This document shows positions 45,116 through 55,000 of a stretch of DNA of 64,000 bases, piece by piece. Every line of letters starts with the position of its first letter. Within the stretch, counting starts at the first letter, position 1. The notes under the pieces are model-generated. The model searched no databases. It was not told where the DNA came from and saw nothing but the letters and a program-made list of their open reading frames with translations. Position numbers and translations under genes: made by a program. Source of the DNA: CAWEYO01 sp963813315 (GTDB taxonomy: Bacteria; Pseudomonadota; Alphaproteobacteria; Rhizobiales; Rhizobiaceae); assembly GCA_963813315.1 (NCBI GenBank), contig CAWEYO010000019.1, forward strand, positions 93,601-157,600. Reading direction: 5' to 3'.

Positions 45116-46114
45116 TCAGGCAGCGCCAATCCGCAGCAGATCGTGGAAGTGCACGACACCGACCGGGCGCCCCTCGTCCACGACGACCAGCGCGCTGATG
45201 TTGTGCTCATTCAGCAGCCCAAGTGCGGCACTAACCAGCATTTGCGGATTCGCGGTCTTTGGCCGCCGGGTCATGATGTCGTCGACCGTGGTCTCGGCCA
45301 GGTTGCGATGCAGATTGCGGGCAAGGTCGCCATCAGTCACGATACCGGTGAGCCGCCCCTCTTCGTCCACGACACAGACGCACCCGAAGCGCTTCCTGGA
45401 AAGCGTCATCATCGCCTCGGGCATCTTCGTTCCGAGACCCACCAGCGGCAGTTCGTTTCCGGTATGCATTACCTCGCGAATGCGCATGAGACTGGCACCG
45501 AGCTGGCCGCCCGGATGCAATGTGCGAAAATGGTCGGGAGTGAAGCCGCGCGCCTCAAGAAGCGCAACCGCCAGCGCATCGCCAATCGCGAGTTGCAGAA
45601 GCGTCGATGTCGTGGGCGCCAGCCCGTGGGGGCAAGCTTCCGGTGTTCGCGGCAGGTTCAGGACTACATCGGCCTCGCGTGCCAACGCCGAAGTATCGCC
45701 CGCGGTGACTGCAATCAGTGGAATGCCGAAGCGGCGGGCGTAACCTACAATGCCCTTGAGTTCGAGGCTCTCTCCCGACCACGACATGGCGATGATCGCA
45801 TCATCTTTTGCGATCATGCCCAGGTCGCCGTGATTGGCTTCGACCGGATGAACAAAAAAGGCTGGCGTACCGGTCGAAGCGAGCGTAGCGGCGATCTTCG
45901 AGCCGATATGGCCGCTCTTGCCGACCCCGGTCACGATGACGCGGCCGTGGAGCGTCGAGAGCATTTCGACCGCCCTGGCAAACGGCTCGGAAAGGCCATC
46001 GTCGAGCGCAGCCGCCAAGGCGGACAGCCCCGACTGTTCGATTGTCACCGTACGAAGGGCTGAGGCAATCGCCGCCCGCCTGTCCGCCGGCACCTTCAAG
46101 CTTCGTCCATGCAT
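45116..46114 (-). CDS. kdsD: Arabinose-5-phosphate isomerase, KpsF/GutQ (KdsD) family
   Basis: A 332-residue protein. The SIS domain at about 45-185 has VIVTGVGKSGHIGSKIAATL and SWSGES, followed by two CBS domains (about 205-330, EVMHTGNELPLV and TVDDIMTRRPKTANP). It makes D-arabinose 5-phosphate for Kdo in lipopolysaccharide. Confidence 0.94.
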   Translation of the reverse strand: MHGRSLKVPADRRAAIASALRTVTIEQSGLSALAAALDDGLSEPFARAVEMLSTLHGRVIVTGVGKSGHIGSKIAATLASTGTPAFFVHPVEANHGDLGMIAKDDAIIAMSWSGESLELKGIVGYARRFGIPLIAVTAGDTSALAREADVVLNLPRTPEACPHGLAPTTSTLLQLAIGDALAVALLEARGFTPDHFRTLHPGGQLGASLMRIREVMHTGNELPLVGLGTKMPEAMMTLSRKRFGCVCVVDEEGRLTGIVTDGDLARNLHRNLAETTVDDIMTRRPKTANPQMLVSAALGLLNEHNISALVVVDEGRPVGVVHFHDLLRIGAA

Positions 46115-46162
46115 CGACTGCGATTAGCGTGTTCGGCCGAGCGTGTCCAACATTCATTGCGC

Positions 46163-47068
46163 CTACCTCGCGGTCTTGGGGCGCTCGACGGGTTTCAGTT
46201 CATTCGCAAGCTTGCGGATCGTGTCCGCGACCTGGTGATGAATGTCCGGCCGCCAGAGCGCGAAGGCGACGTTTGCCTCGACAAAACCCTCCGGTGACCC
46301 ACAATCGAAGGTTCTGCCACGGAAATGGTAGCCGAAAAAGCGCTGGGTCTGCCGGAGCTTCAGCATCGCGTCCGTGAGCTGGATTTCGTTTCCAGCGCCT
46401 CTCTCCTGAGTCTCAAGCAGCCCGAAAATCTCCGGCTGAAGAATGTAGCGGCCATTGATGTAGAGGTTCGACGGCGCGGTGCCGGGCTTCGGCTTTTCGA
46501 CCATCCCTGTGATCTCGAATCCCGAATGGACTCCGGCGCCTTGGCCGACGATCCCGTATTTGTGGGTCTCGGCCGGGTCGCATTCCTGCACGCCGATAAT
46601 GTTGTCTCCGGTCTGGCGGTAAAGTTCGACCATTTCCGACATGCAATTTTTTTCCGCCTGCATGATCATGTCCGGCAAGAGGAGCGCGAAAGGCTCGTCT
46701 CCGACGATGTCGCGCGCGCACCAGACCGCATGTCCGAGGCCAAGGGGAACCTGCTGGCGGGTGTAGCTGGTCTGGCCCGGAGCAAGCTGCAGGCACTGCA
46801 GATGTTCCAGTTGTTCGTCTTTGCCGCGCTGGGCGAGCGTGTTGTAGAGCTCGAACTGGACATCGAAGTGATCCTCGATGACCGACTTGTTGCGGCCTGT
46901 GACAAAGATGAAATGCTCGATCCCGGCGTCACGCGCTTCGTCGACGACGTATTGAATCACCGGCTTGTCAACGACGGTCAGCATTTCTTTCGGTATGGCC
47001 TTGGTGGCCGGAAGAAACCGCGTCCCGAGACCGGCGACGGGGAAAACTGCCTTGCGAACTTTCTTCAT
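46163..47068 (-). CDS. galU: UTP-glucose-1-phosphate uridylyltransferase
   Basis: A 301-residue nucleotidyltransferase with the N-terminal signature FPVAGLGTRFLPATKAIPKE, IQYVVDEA and VEKPKPGTAPSNLYI. It makes UDP-glucose for surface polysaccharides. An upstream in-frame GTG (47080) is an alternative start; the ATG at 47068 gives the usual N-terminus MKKVRKAVFP. Confidence 0.95.
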   Translation of the reverse strand: MKKVRKAVFPVAGLGTRFLPATKAIPKEMLTVVDKPVIQYVVDEARDAGIEHFIFVTGRNKSVIEDHFDVQFELYNTLAQRGKDEQLEHLQCLQLAPGQTSYTRQQVPLGLGHAVWCARDIVGDEPFALLLPDMIMQAEKNCMSEMVELYRQTGDNIIGVQECDPAETHKYGIVGQGAGVHSGFEITGMVEKPKPGTAPSNLYINGRYILQPEIFGLLETQERGAGNEIQLTDAMLKLRQTQRFFGYHFRGRTFDCGSPEGFVEANVAFALWRPDIHHQVADTIRKLANELKPVERPKTAR

Positions 47069-47265
47069 ACTCCCGACCACCTGCGATCAACCTGTTGCAC
47101 CACCCGACATTTTCACGCCGGATTCTGAGAATATCCAACATCCACGCTTTTTTTCCAGCCTGTCTGCTTTGCATCAGATTTATCGCCGGAAAGGTACCCA
47201 TGGTAAACTTATTCCTAACCGACCTGCGCAAAGAATGATCCTTTGTCGAGATTGAGGAGGGACAG

Positions 47266-48489
47266 ATGCTAATCCGAAGGGCGATGGCGCGCGCGGCTAT
47301 GGCTTTGGCCGGGGCCGGGCTCTCACTGGCCGTCATCCTGTCGCCGGTTCCTGCATTCGCGGATGCGGGTTTCCAGCAATGGGTGGCCAGCTTTCGCTCG
47401 GTGGCGGCCAAAAGCGGCATTTCCCGCGCGACTTTTGATCGCGCCTTTCGCGGCGTTACGGCGCCCGACCCTGAGGTGATTGAAAAAGCGCGCTATCAAC
47501 CGGAATTCACGGCGCCCGTCTGGGACTATTTCGACAATCGCGTCCACGAAGAATTGGTTGCCATAGGCCGGCAGATGGCGCGGCAGTGGAAGCCCTGGCT
47601 CGACCGCATCGAGCGGCGCTACGGGGTCGATCGCCACATCCTGCTCGCAATCTGGTCGATGGAATCGAACTACGGCGAGACCCTCAAGAACGAAAAGGCG
47701 ATGCGCAACGTCATCCGCTCGCTGGCCACACTCGCCTATGCCGACCAGCGGCGTGCCAAGTTTGCCCGCACGCAACTGATCGCCGCGCTCAAGATCCTGC
47801 AGAGCGGCGACATCGACGAAAGCCATCTGACCGGTTCCTGGGCGGGCGCAATGGGCCACACGCAGTTCATTCCGACAAGCTATCAGGCCTACGCGGTCGA
47901 TGCCGATGGCAACGGCAGGCGCGACATCTGGAATTCGGTTCCGGATGCGCTGGCCACCTCCGCTAACCTGCTGCGCAAGAATGGCTGGCAGCCCGGCAAG
48001 ACGTGGGGATACGAGGTTTCGCTTCCGGGCGGCAAGATGCCGCGCGGCTCGCTGTCGCTTTCCCAGTGGCAGAGCCTGGGCGTGACGCGCGCCACCGGAA
48101 AACCTTTCAGGACCGGCTCGGACAAAGCGGAATTGAAGGTGCCGGACGGTCGCGGCGGCCCGGCCTTCCTCCTGACGAAGAACTTCTTCGTGCTGAAGCG
48201 CTACAACAATGCCGACAAATATGCGCTCGCTGTCGGTATTCTGGCCGACGAGATCGCGGGTTATGAAGGCTTGGTTCGTGACTGGAACAGGCCATTCACC
48301 AAGCTTACATTCGAGCAGAGGCAGGAATTGCAAAAGCGGCTTTCCGCGCACGGCTACTATGAGGGCAAGTTCGACGGGAGGATCGGCGAGGGATCGCGAT
48401 CTGCGATCAAGGCTTTTCAGGCCCAGATGGGCCTGACCCCAGACGGACATCCCAGTATGGAGGTCTTGAAGTTCCTGCGGCAGCGTTGA
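47266..48489 (+). CDS. Lytic murein transglycosylase, MltB family with peptidoglycan-binding domain
   Basis: 407 residues. The signal peptide spans about residues 1-33 (ending AFA/DAG). The MltB/SLT domain shows the catalytic Glu in IWSMESNYGE, followed by GAMGHTQFIPTSY, and the C-terminal PG_binding_1 domain is at about 345-405 (LQKRLSAHGYYEGKFDG). Periplasmic cleavage of glycan strands. Its stop overlaps the next start. Confidence 0.94.
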   Translation: MLIRRAMARAAMALAGAGLSLAVILSPVPAFADAGFQQWVASFRSVAAKSGISRATFDRAFRGVTAPDPEVIEKARYQPEFTAPVWDYFDNRVHEELVAIGRQMARQWKPWLDRIERRYGVDRHILLAIWSMESNYGETLKNEKAMRNVIRSLATLAYADQRRAKFARTQLIAALKILQSGDIDESHLTGSWAGAMGHTQFIPTSYQAYAVDADGNGRRDIWNSVPDALATSANLLRKNGWQPGKTWGYEVSLPGGKMPRGSLSLSQWQSLGVTRATGKPFRTGSDKAELKVPDGRGGPAFLLTKNFFVLKRYNNADKYALAVGILADEIAGYEGLVRDWNRPFTKLTFEQRQELQKRLSAHGYYEGKFDGRIGEGSRSAIKAFQAQMGLTPDGHPSMEVLKFLRQR

Positions 48490-49737
48490 TGAGCCCGAAA
48501 TTGAAAGCGGGCCCGGACAGACCGCGCTGCTGGAAGCGCCTTGGCTGTCTGGCGCTTGCCTTCGTGATGGTCGTGCCGACTTTGGTGTTCACTCCTGAGG
48601 GATCGTTTGCACAAGAGCAGCCACGCAGAAATTTTCTCCAGCGTCTCTTCTTCGGCAACTATTATCCACCGCCGCCCCGCCGCCAGCTCCGAAAGGCAAG
48701 GCCGCGCAAGAACATCAGCAAGGCGCGCGTGCGGCGATCCGTAAGGCCGGGGCAGCCGGAACAGCCCCAGGTAGCCATCGTCGAAAAAGTCGAAAACGCG
48801 CGGGTCGTGCTTGTGGTCGGCGATTTTCTGGGCGGCGGCCTCGCCGAAGGCCTGACAATGTCTTACGCTGAAAGACCCGCGGTCAGGGTCATCGATCGCA
48901 CCCAAGGCTCATCGGGTTTCGTGCGCGCCGACTACTTCGACTGGCCGGGGGAAGTCGCGGGGATGCTGGAAGCGGACAAACCTGCGGCAGTCGTGGTCAT
49001 GATCGGCTCGAATGACCGTCAGCAGATGCGAATGGGCGCAGTGCGAGAAGAAAAGCGGACTGAGCTCTGGACAAAGGAATACGAGTTCACGCGCGACAGC
49101 GTTTGCGACAGCCGTGCGCGACAAGAACGTTCCTCTGATCTGGGTTGGAATGCCAGCCTTCAAATCAAGCAGTATGACCTCGGACATGCTTGCCTTCAAT
49201 GATATCTACCGTCGCGTCTCGGAGAACGTCAAAGGCGAGTTCGTGGACGTTTGGGAGGGCTTCGTCGACGAGAGCGGAACCTTCGTGATGTCCGGACCGG
49301 ATGTGAACGGCCAGCCGGCAAAGCTGCGTTCCGGTGACGGCATCAATCTTACCAAGGCCGGCAAACGCAAGCTCGCCTTCTATGCGGAAAAGCCGCTGAG
49401 CAAGATATTGGGCGATGCGGCTTCGCCAGACGTGGGAGCGCTCGGGCCTGAGAACCTGCCCGACATTATCCTTGATCCGGGTGCCGCGCGCGCCATCGAC
49501 CGCACGGTACCCCTGTCTTTCACCGACCCGGATCTCGACGGCGGGTCGGAACTTCTGGGCCTCAAGGTCGCTCCGAAGGAAGCGCCGCGAACGCCTGTCG
49601 AACGCCTGACAATCGAGGGCATCGGTGCTGAGGCGTCTCCCGGCCGTGCGGATGATTTTTCGGCGAGAAAGCAGGTTCCGGCAGCCGCCGGAGGCCCCAT
49701 GCCCGCGGGCGAGACCATGACAGCCGTACCGCGTTGA
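48489..49737 (+). CDS. SGNH/GDSL hydrolase, DUF459-like (reading frame interrupted)
   Basis: A signal-like segment at about residues 17-42, a basic Pro/Arg-rich stretch, then an SGNH domain: VVLVVGDFLGGGLAEGL (Asp in place of the usual GDS), MIGSNDRQQ, and at the end SGDGINLTKAGKRKLAFY with the catalytic Asp/His region altered. The frame breaks at 49083-49088 (GAGTTC); removing one T gives GAGTC and joins TKEYE to SRATAFATAVRDKN. Restored length is about 415 residues. It overlaps the transglycosylase stop, so it is probably a periplasmic partner in wall or glycan modification. Confidence 0.84.
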
Positions 49738-49840
49738 CCAGGGCCGCTGCGAGAGCAGAATGAGATTAGGCCTGATCATTCTGTTTCTCGGGCGGCGGAC
49801 GTTTCCGTACAGTTGTCCAACCGTCCTTCAGCAATGGCGA

Positions 49841-50091
49841 TTGGCGAAATCCAACGCGCCGGCTGATCTCCCCCCTTGCGGGGGAGATGTCCGGCAGGAC
49901 AGAGGGGGGCGCTGTCCCGCCAGCATCTCCACCATGTGGTCGGCCTCCTCGCGTTCGGGACCGACATCACGCGGCATGCGCACCCCCCATGCCGCGCTTC
50001 GTCGAGTAAAGCGCTCTACGTTGCCCCCCTCTGGCCTGCCGGCCATCTCCCCCGCAAGGGGGAGATCAGCCGGCGCGTTGGGTTTCGCTAA
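49841..50091. repeat. 251-bp element with 70-bp inverted terminal repeats (MITE-like)
   Basis: Arms 49841-49910 and 50023-50091 are inverted copies with four mismatches and one indel; each contains an inner CTCCCCC/GGGGGAG hairpin and GGCAGG. The 112-base centre has no gene. There are no flanking transposase genes. The rest of the gap 49738-50201 contains nothing else recognised. Confidence 0.82.
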
Positions 50092-50201
50092 TCAGCATCG
50101 TGAAACCCGAAGGGCCGGGTGAATGACCACACCTAATCTCAACACACTCTAGTCTACCGGATTTCAGAAAAGACTATGCGGTTTGTACCATCCGTCAAAT
50201 C

Positions 50202-51656
50202 TCAAAGCGGCAGGACCGATGACCCCATCAGGAATTCGTCGATAGAGCGCGCGGCCTGCCTGCCCTCGCGGATCGCCCAGACGACCAGCGACTGGCCTCG
50301 GCGAACGTCTCCGGCCGCGAACAGCTTGTCGACACTGGTCTTGTAGTCTCTGTCGTTGGCCTGGACGTTCGTGGAACGGCGTATGTCTGTCGCAACTGTC
50401 ATCTTGCCGTCGAGCTCCTTGACGACACTGTCGCTGAAGGGGCCTGCAAAACCGATGGCGATGAAGGCAAGGTCGGCGCGAATGACGAAATCCGTGCCGG
50501 GGATCGGCTTGCGCCTCTCGTCCACCTCGCAGCAGCGCACGCCGATAAGGCTGCCTTCCTCGCCAATGAATTCCAGCGTTGCCACCTGGAATTCGCGTTC
50601 CGCGCCTTCCGCTTGCGAAGAAGAAGTCCGCATCTTCGTCGCCCAGTAGGGCCAAACCGTCAGCTTTTCTTCCTTCTCAGGAGGCTGCGGACGGATATCC
50701 AGTTGGGTGACCCGAACCGCACCCTGACGAAACGCCGTGCCGACACAGTCGGACGCCGTATCGCCGCCGCCAACGACGACGATGTGCTTGCCTCCGGCAA
50801 GAACAGGCTCCGACGGCCACCCGACGGACCCGATGTTCTCGCCGGCGACACGGCGGTTCTGCTGCACGAGGTAGGGCATGGCGTCATGGACGCCGGCAAG
50901 ATCGTTGCCGGGTATCACGGCCGGCCGCGGCGTCTCCGAGCCGCCGCAATAGAGCACCGCATCAAACTCGGCGAGCAGTTCGCCGGTCTTCTTGTCGACG
51001 CCGACATTGACGCCGCAATGGAACGTAACGCCTTCGCCCTGCATCTGCTCGACGCGCCGATCGATGTAGTGCTTTTCCATCTTGAAATCGGGAATGCCGT
51101 AGCGCATCAGCCCACCGGGCCTGCTCTCGCGCTCATAGACGTGGACGTCGTGTCCGACGCGGCCGAGCTGCTGCGCGGCGGCCATACCGGCCGGGCCGGA
51201 GCCGATGATGGCCACCTTCTTTCCGGTCTTGTGTCCGGCCGGATGCGGACGGATATGGCCGGTCTCGTAAGCCTTGTCGGCGAGTGCCTGCTCGATGGTC
51301 TTGATCGCAACCGGATTGTCCTCGAGGTTCAGCGTGCATGCTTCCTCGCAGGGCGCCGGACAGATGCGGCCCGTGAACTCGGGAAAGTTGTTCGTCGAAT
51401 GGAGATTGCGGATCGCGTTGTCCCAATCGCCATTGTAGACGAGGTCGTTCCAGTCCGGGATTTGGTTGTGGATCGGACAACCCGTCGGACCATGGCAATA
51501 GGGCACGCCGCAATCCATACAGCGCGCCGCTTGCTTCTCGACCTCCTTGTCCGACATCGGCAGCGTGAACTCCCGGAAGTGCCGGATGCGGTCCGAGGCT
51601 GGCTGGTACTTATGTACCTGCCGGTCGATTTCGAGAAAGCCAGTTACCTTGCCCAT
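50202..51656 (-). CDS. gltD: Glutamate synthase [NADPH] small subunit
   Basis: 484 residues. The N-terminal Fe-S cysteine cluster is in CMDCGVPYCHGPTGCPI, with FAD-binding GSGPAGMAAAQQLG and NADPH-binding VVGGGDTASDCVG. It passes electrons from NADPH to GltB. Same strand as gltB, with a small gene between. Confidence 0.96.
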   Translation of the reverse strand: MGKVTGFLEIDRQVHKYQPASDRIRHFREFTLPMSDKEVEKQAARCMDCGVPYCHGPTGCPIHNQIPDWNDLVYNGDWDNAIRNLHSTNNFPEFTGRICPAPCEEACTLNLEDNPVAIKTIEQALADKAYETGHIRPHPAGHKTGKKVAIIGSGPAGMAAAQQLGRVGHDVHVYERESRPGGLMRYGIPDFKMEKHYIDRRVEQMQGEGVTFHCGVNVGVDKKTGELLAEFDAVLYCGGSETPRPAVIPGNDLAGVHDAMPYLVQQNRRVAGENIGSVGWPSEPVLAGGKHIVVVGGGDTASDCVGTAFRQGAVRVTQLDIRPQPPEKEEKLTVWPYWATKMRTSSSQAEGAEREFQVATLEFIGEEGSLIGVRCCEVDERRKPIPGTDFVIRADLAFIAIGFAGPFSDSVVKELDGKMTVATDIRRSTNVQANDRDYKTSVDKLFAAGDVRRGQSLVVWAIREGRQAARSIDEFLMGSSVLPL

Positions 51657-51674
51657 TTCAATTCCAGTTTCTTC

Positions 51675-51875
51675 TCAGGCACTATCTAGACCCGCAGACT
51701 TATCGTGGGGTCGGTTTTTCATTGCTTCGCGGTCTTTTCGCTTCCCAGGTAGTAGAGTCAGAGAACCATCCTCTTCTCGGCGGACCAACATAGTCTTCCA
51801 CTGGATCTCAAGTTCTTCCGGAAAATTTAGGACCTGCCGTCCCTTGATCCGCTCCAACTTCGCTTTGAACTGCAT
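51675..51875 (-). CDS. Small AbrB-like protein between gltB and gltD
   Basis: 66 residues starting MQFKAKLERIKGRQVLNFPE, with a perfect AGGAGG four bases upstream. The pattern RIKGRQVLNFPEEL followed by MLVRREEDGSLTLLPGK resembles the swapped-hairpin fold of AbrB/VapB-type antitoxins. No toxin partner is adjacent. The C-terminal third is basic and charged. Function unknown. Confidence 0.6.
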   Translation of the reverse strand: MQFKAKLERIKGRQVLNFPEELEIQWKTMLVRREEDGSLTLLPGKRKDREAMKNRPHDKSAGLDSA

Positions 51876-52032
51876 AGAACCTCCTGGATCAGCGTCGAAA
51901 TGCGTGAGCTCCCTTCTCACCGTCGGTTCATACCTGAAAATTTCTGTGCATCTGCCCGAGCAAGAATAGCGCTGCCGCAAAGAGCGATAAACACGCTCAT
52001 CAGAATGGCAGTAGCGTTTCCACTTACCTCCC

Positions 52033-55000
52033 CTACTCCGCCGCCATACCCAAACGCGCGCGCTCCATCTCGATCAGCGCGCGGCGGTATTCGACCGGCA
52101 TGACTTTGCGGAACTTAGGCCGGTAGTTTGCCCAGTCGTCGAGGATTGCCTTGGCGCGTGCGGATTGCGTGTAGTGCACATGGTTCGAGATGAGCTGGTA
52201 AAGGCGCTCCTCGTCATGGCTGGTCATGTCCTCCGAGACGTCGACGCGGCCCTTATGGTCGATGTCGCCGCCGTGGTGATGCAGCTTTTCGAGCATGTCG
52301 TCTTCTTCCGGAACGGGCTCCAGCTCGACCATCGCCATGTTGCAGCGTTCGGCAAAGTCGCCCTGCTCGTCGAGCACATAGGCGACGCCACCCGACATGC
52401 CGGCCGCAAAGTTGCGGCCCGTCTGGCCAATCACCACGACCACCCCGCCGGTCATGTATTCGCAGCCGTGATCGCCTACGCCCTCGACAACCGCTATCGC
52501 GCCGGAGTTGCGGACAGCGAAGCGTTCGCCCGCAACGCCGCGGAAGTAGCACTCGCCCTCGATGGCGCCGTAAAGAACGGTGTTTCCAACGATGATGGAG
52601 TCTTCCGGCACGATGCCGGTGTTTTCCGGCGGCCGGATGACGATGCGCCCGCCGGAAAGACTCTTGCCGACGTAGTCATTGCCATCTCCGATGAGTTCGA
52701 ACGACACGCCTCGCGCAAGGAATGCCCCGAAGGACTGGCCCGCCGTGCCGCGTAGGGTGACGGCGATCGTATCCTCGCGCAGGCCCTTGTGACGGAAGCG
52801 TCTCGCGACCTCGCCGGACAGCATCGCGCCGACCGAACGGTCGACGTTTCGGATGTCCACTTCGATCCTCACCGGCTGCCGGGCTTCCAACGCCGGTCTC
52901 GCCATTTCGATCAGCTTGAGGTCGAGCACATCGTCGATCGGATGCTTCTGGCGTTCCGTCCAGTGCATCGCCTCGTGAGGCGCATCCGGCTTGAAGAATA
53001 TCCTGGAGAAATCCAGCCCCTTAGCCTTCCAATGCGAGATCATCTCCTCCTTGGCGAGCAATTCCGACTGGCCGATGACCTCATCGAAGTTGCGGAAACC
53101 CATCTCGGCGAGCAACTGCCGCACTTCCTCCGCGACGTAGAAGAAGAAATTGATGACATGCTCCGGGGTGCCCTTGAACCGCTTCCTCAGCACGGGGTCC
53201 TGCGTCGCCACCCCCACGGGACAGGTGTTCAGATGGCATTTGCGCATCATGAGGCAGCCGGCGGCGATCAACGGTGCGGTCGAGAACCCGAACTCGTCGG
53301 CGCCGAGCAGTGCCCCGATAACGACATCGCGGCCGGTGCGCAGCCCGCCGTCCACCTGCAAGGCGACGCGGGATCTCAGGCCATTGAGCACCAGCGTCTG
53401 ATGTGTCTCCGCCAGACCCATTTCCCACGGGCTGCCCGCGTGCTTGATCGACGTCAGCGGGGAAGCCCCGGTACCGCCATCGTAGCCTGAAATCGTGATG
53501 TGGTCGGCGCGTGCCTTGGCAACGCCGGCAGCAACCGTGCCGACACCCACTTCCGAGACAAGCTTGACGGAGACGTCTCCGGCGGGGTTCACGTTCTTCA
53601 GATCGTAGATGAGCTGTGCCAGGTCTTCGATCGAGTAGATGTCGTGATGCGGAGGCGGCGAGATCAGTCCGACACCCTGCGTCGAGTGGCGAACCTTGGC
53701 TATGGTCGCGTCGACTTTGTGTCCGGGCAGTTGCCCACCCTCGCCGGGCTTCGCGCCCTGCGCCACCTTGATCTGCATCACATCCGAATTGACGAGATAT
53801 TCAGCCGTCACGCCAAATCGTCCGGACGCGACCTGCTTGATCGAAGAGCGCTCCGGGTTCCTGCCGCCGCCGGGCAGCGGCAGATACCGGTCGGACTCCT
53901 CGCCGCCCTCGCCCGTATTCGACTTGCCCCCGATTGCGTTCATGGCGCGGGCAAGCGTCGTATGCGCTTCCCGGGAGATCGAACCGAACGACATGGCGCC
54001 CGTGGAAAAGCGCTTGACGATGTCGGCGGCCGGCTGAACCTCGTTCAGCGGCACGGCAGTCCGCCCTGTCTCGCCGGCAAGCCTGATCCTGAAGAGGCCG
54101 CGGATCGTCTGGGCCCTGGCTGTCTGGCTGTCGATCTGCTCGGAATATTCCTTGAACGTTTCCCACGAGCCCTTGCGCACGGCGTGCTGGAGGGTTGCGA
54201 CCGCGTCCGGCGACCAGATATGTGCCTCGCCGCGCATGCGGAACATGTATTCGCCGCCGATATCGAGCGTATTGCGCAACACCGGATCGTCGCCGAAGGC
54301 GTCACCGTGACGGCGTACCGTCTCCTCCGCGACTTCCTCGAGCCCGACACCTTCGATCGTCGTCGCCGTACCAAAGAAATACTGGTCGACGAAATCCGAC
54401 TTCAGGCCGATCGCATCGAAAATCTGCGCTCCGCAATAGGATTGGTAGGTCGAGATGCCCATCTTGGACATCACCTTGAGGATGCCCTTGCCGATCGACT
54501 TGATGTAGCGCGTCACCACCTCATGCTCGTCAACTTCTTTCGGCATGTCGCCCCGCCGATGCATGTCGAGCAGCGTATCGAAAGCGAGGTACGGATTGAT
54601 CGCCTCCGCCCCATACCCGGCGAGACAGCAGAAATGATGCACCTCGCGCGGTTCGCCGGATTCGACGACGAGGCCGACCGAGGTGCGAAGCCCCTTGCGG
54701 ATGAGGTGGTGGTGCACGGCCGCAGTCGCCAGAAGCGCCGGGATCGCGATGCGGTCCGGCCCGACCTGCCGGTCCGACAGGATGATGATGTTATAGCCGC
54801 CGGCGACCGCTGCCTCGGCGCGCTCGCACAACCGCACCAGCGCACCCGTCATTCCGGCCGCGCTCTCCGCGGTTGCATAGGTGACGTCGATTGTCTTGGT
54901 GTCGAACCGGTCTTCGGTATGTCCGATCGACCGTATCTTTTCCAGATCGCCGTTGGTCAGAATCGGCTGGCGCACTTCGAGCCGCTTGCGGCGCGAACTG

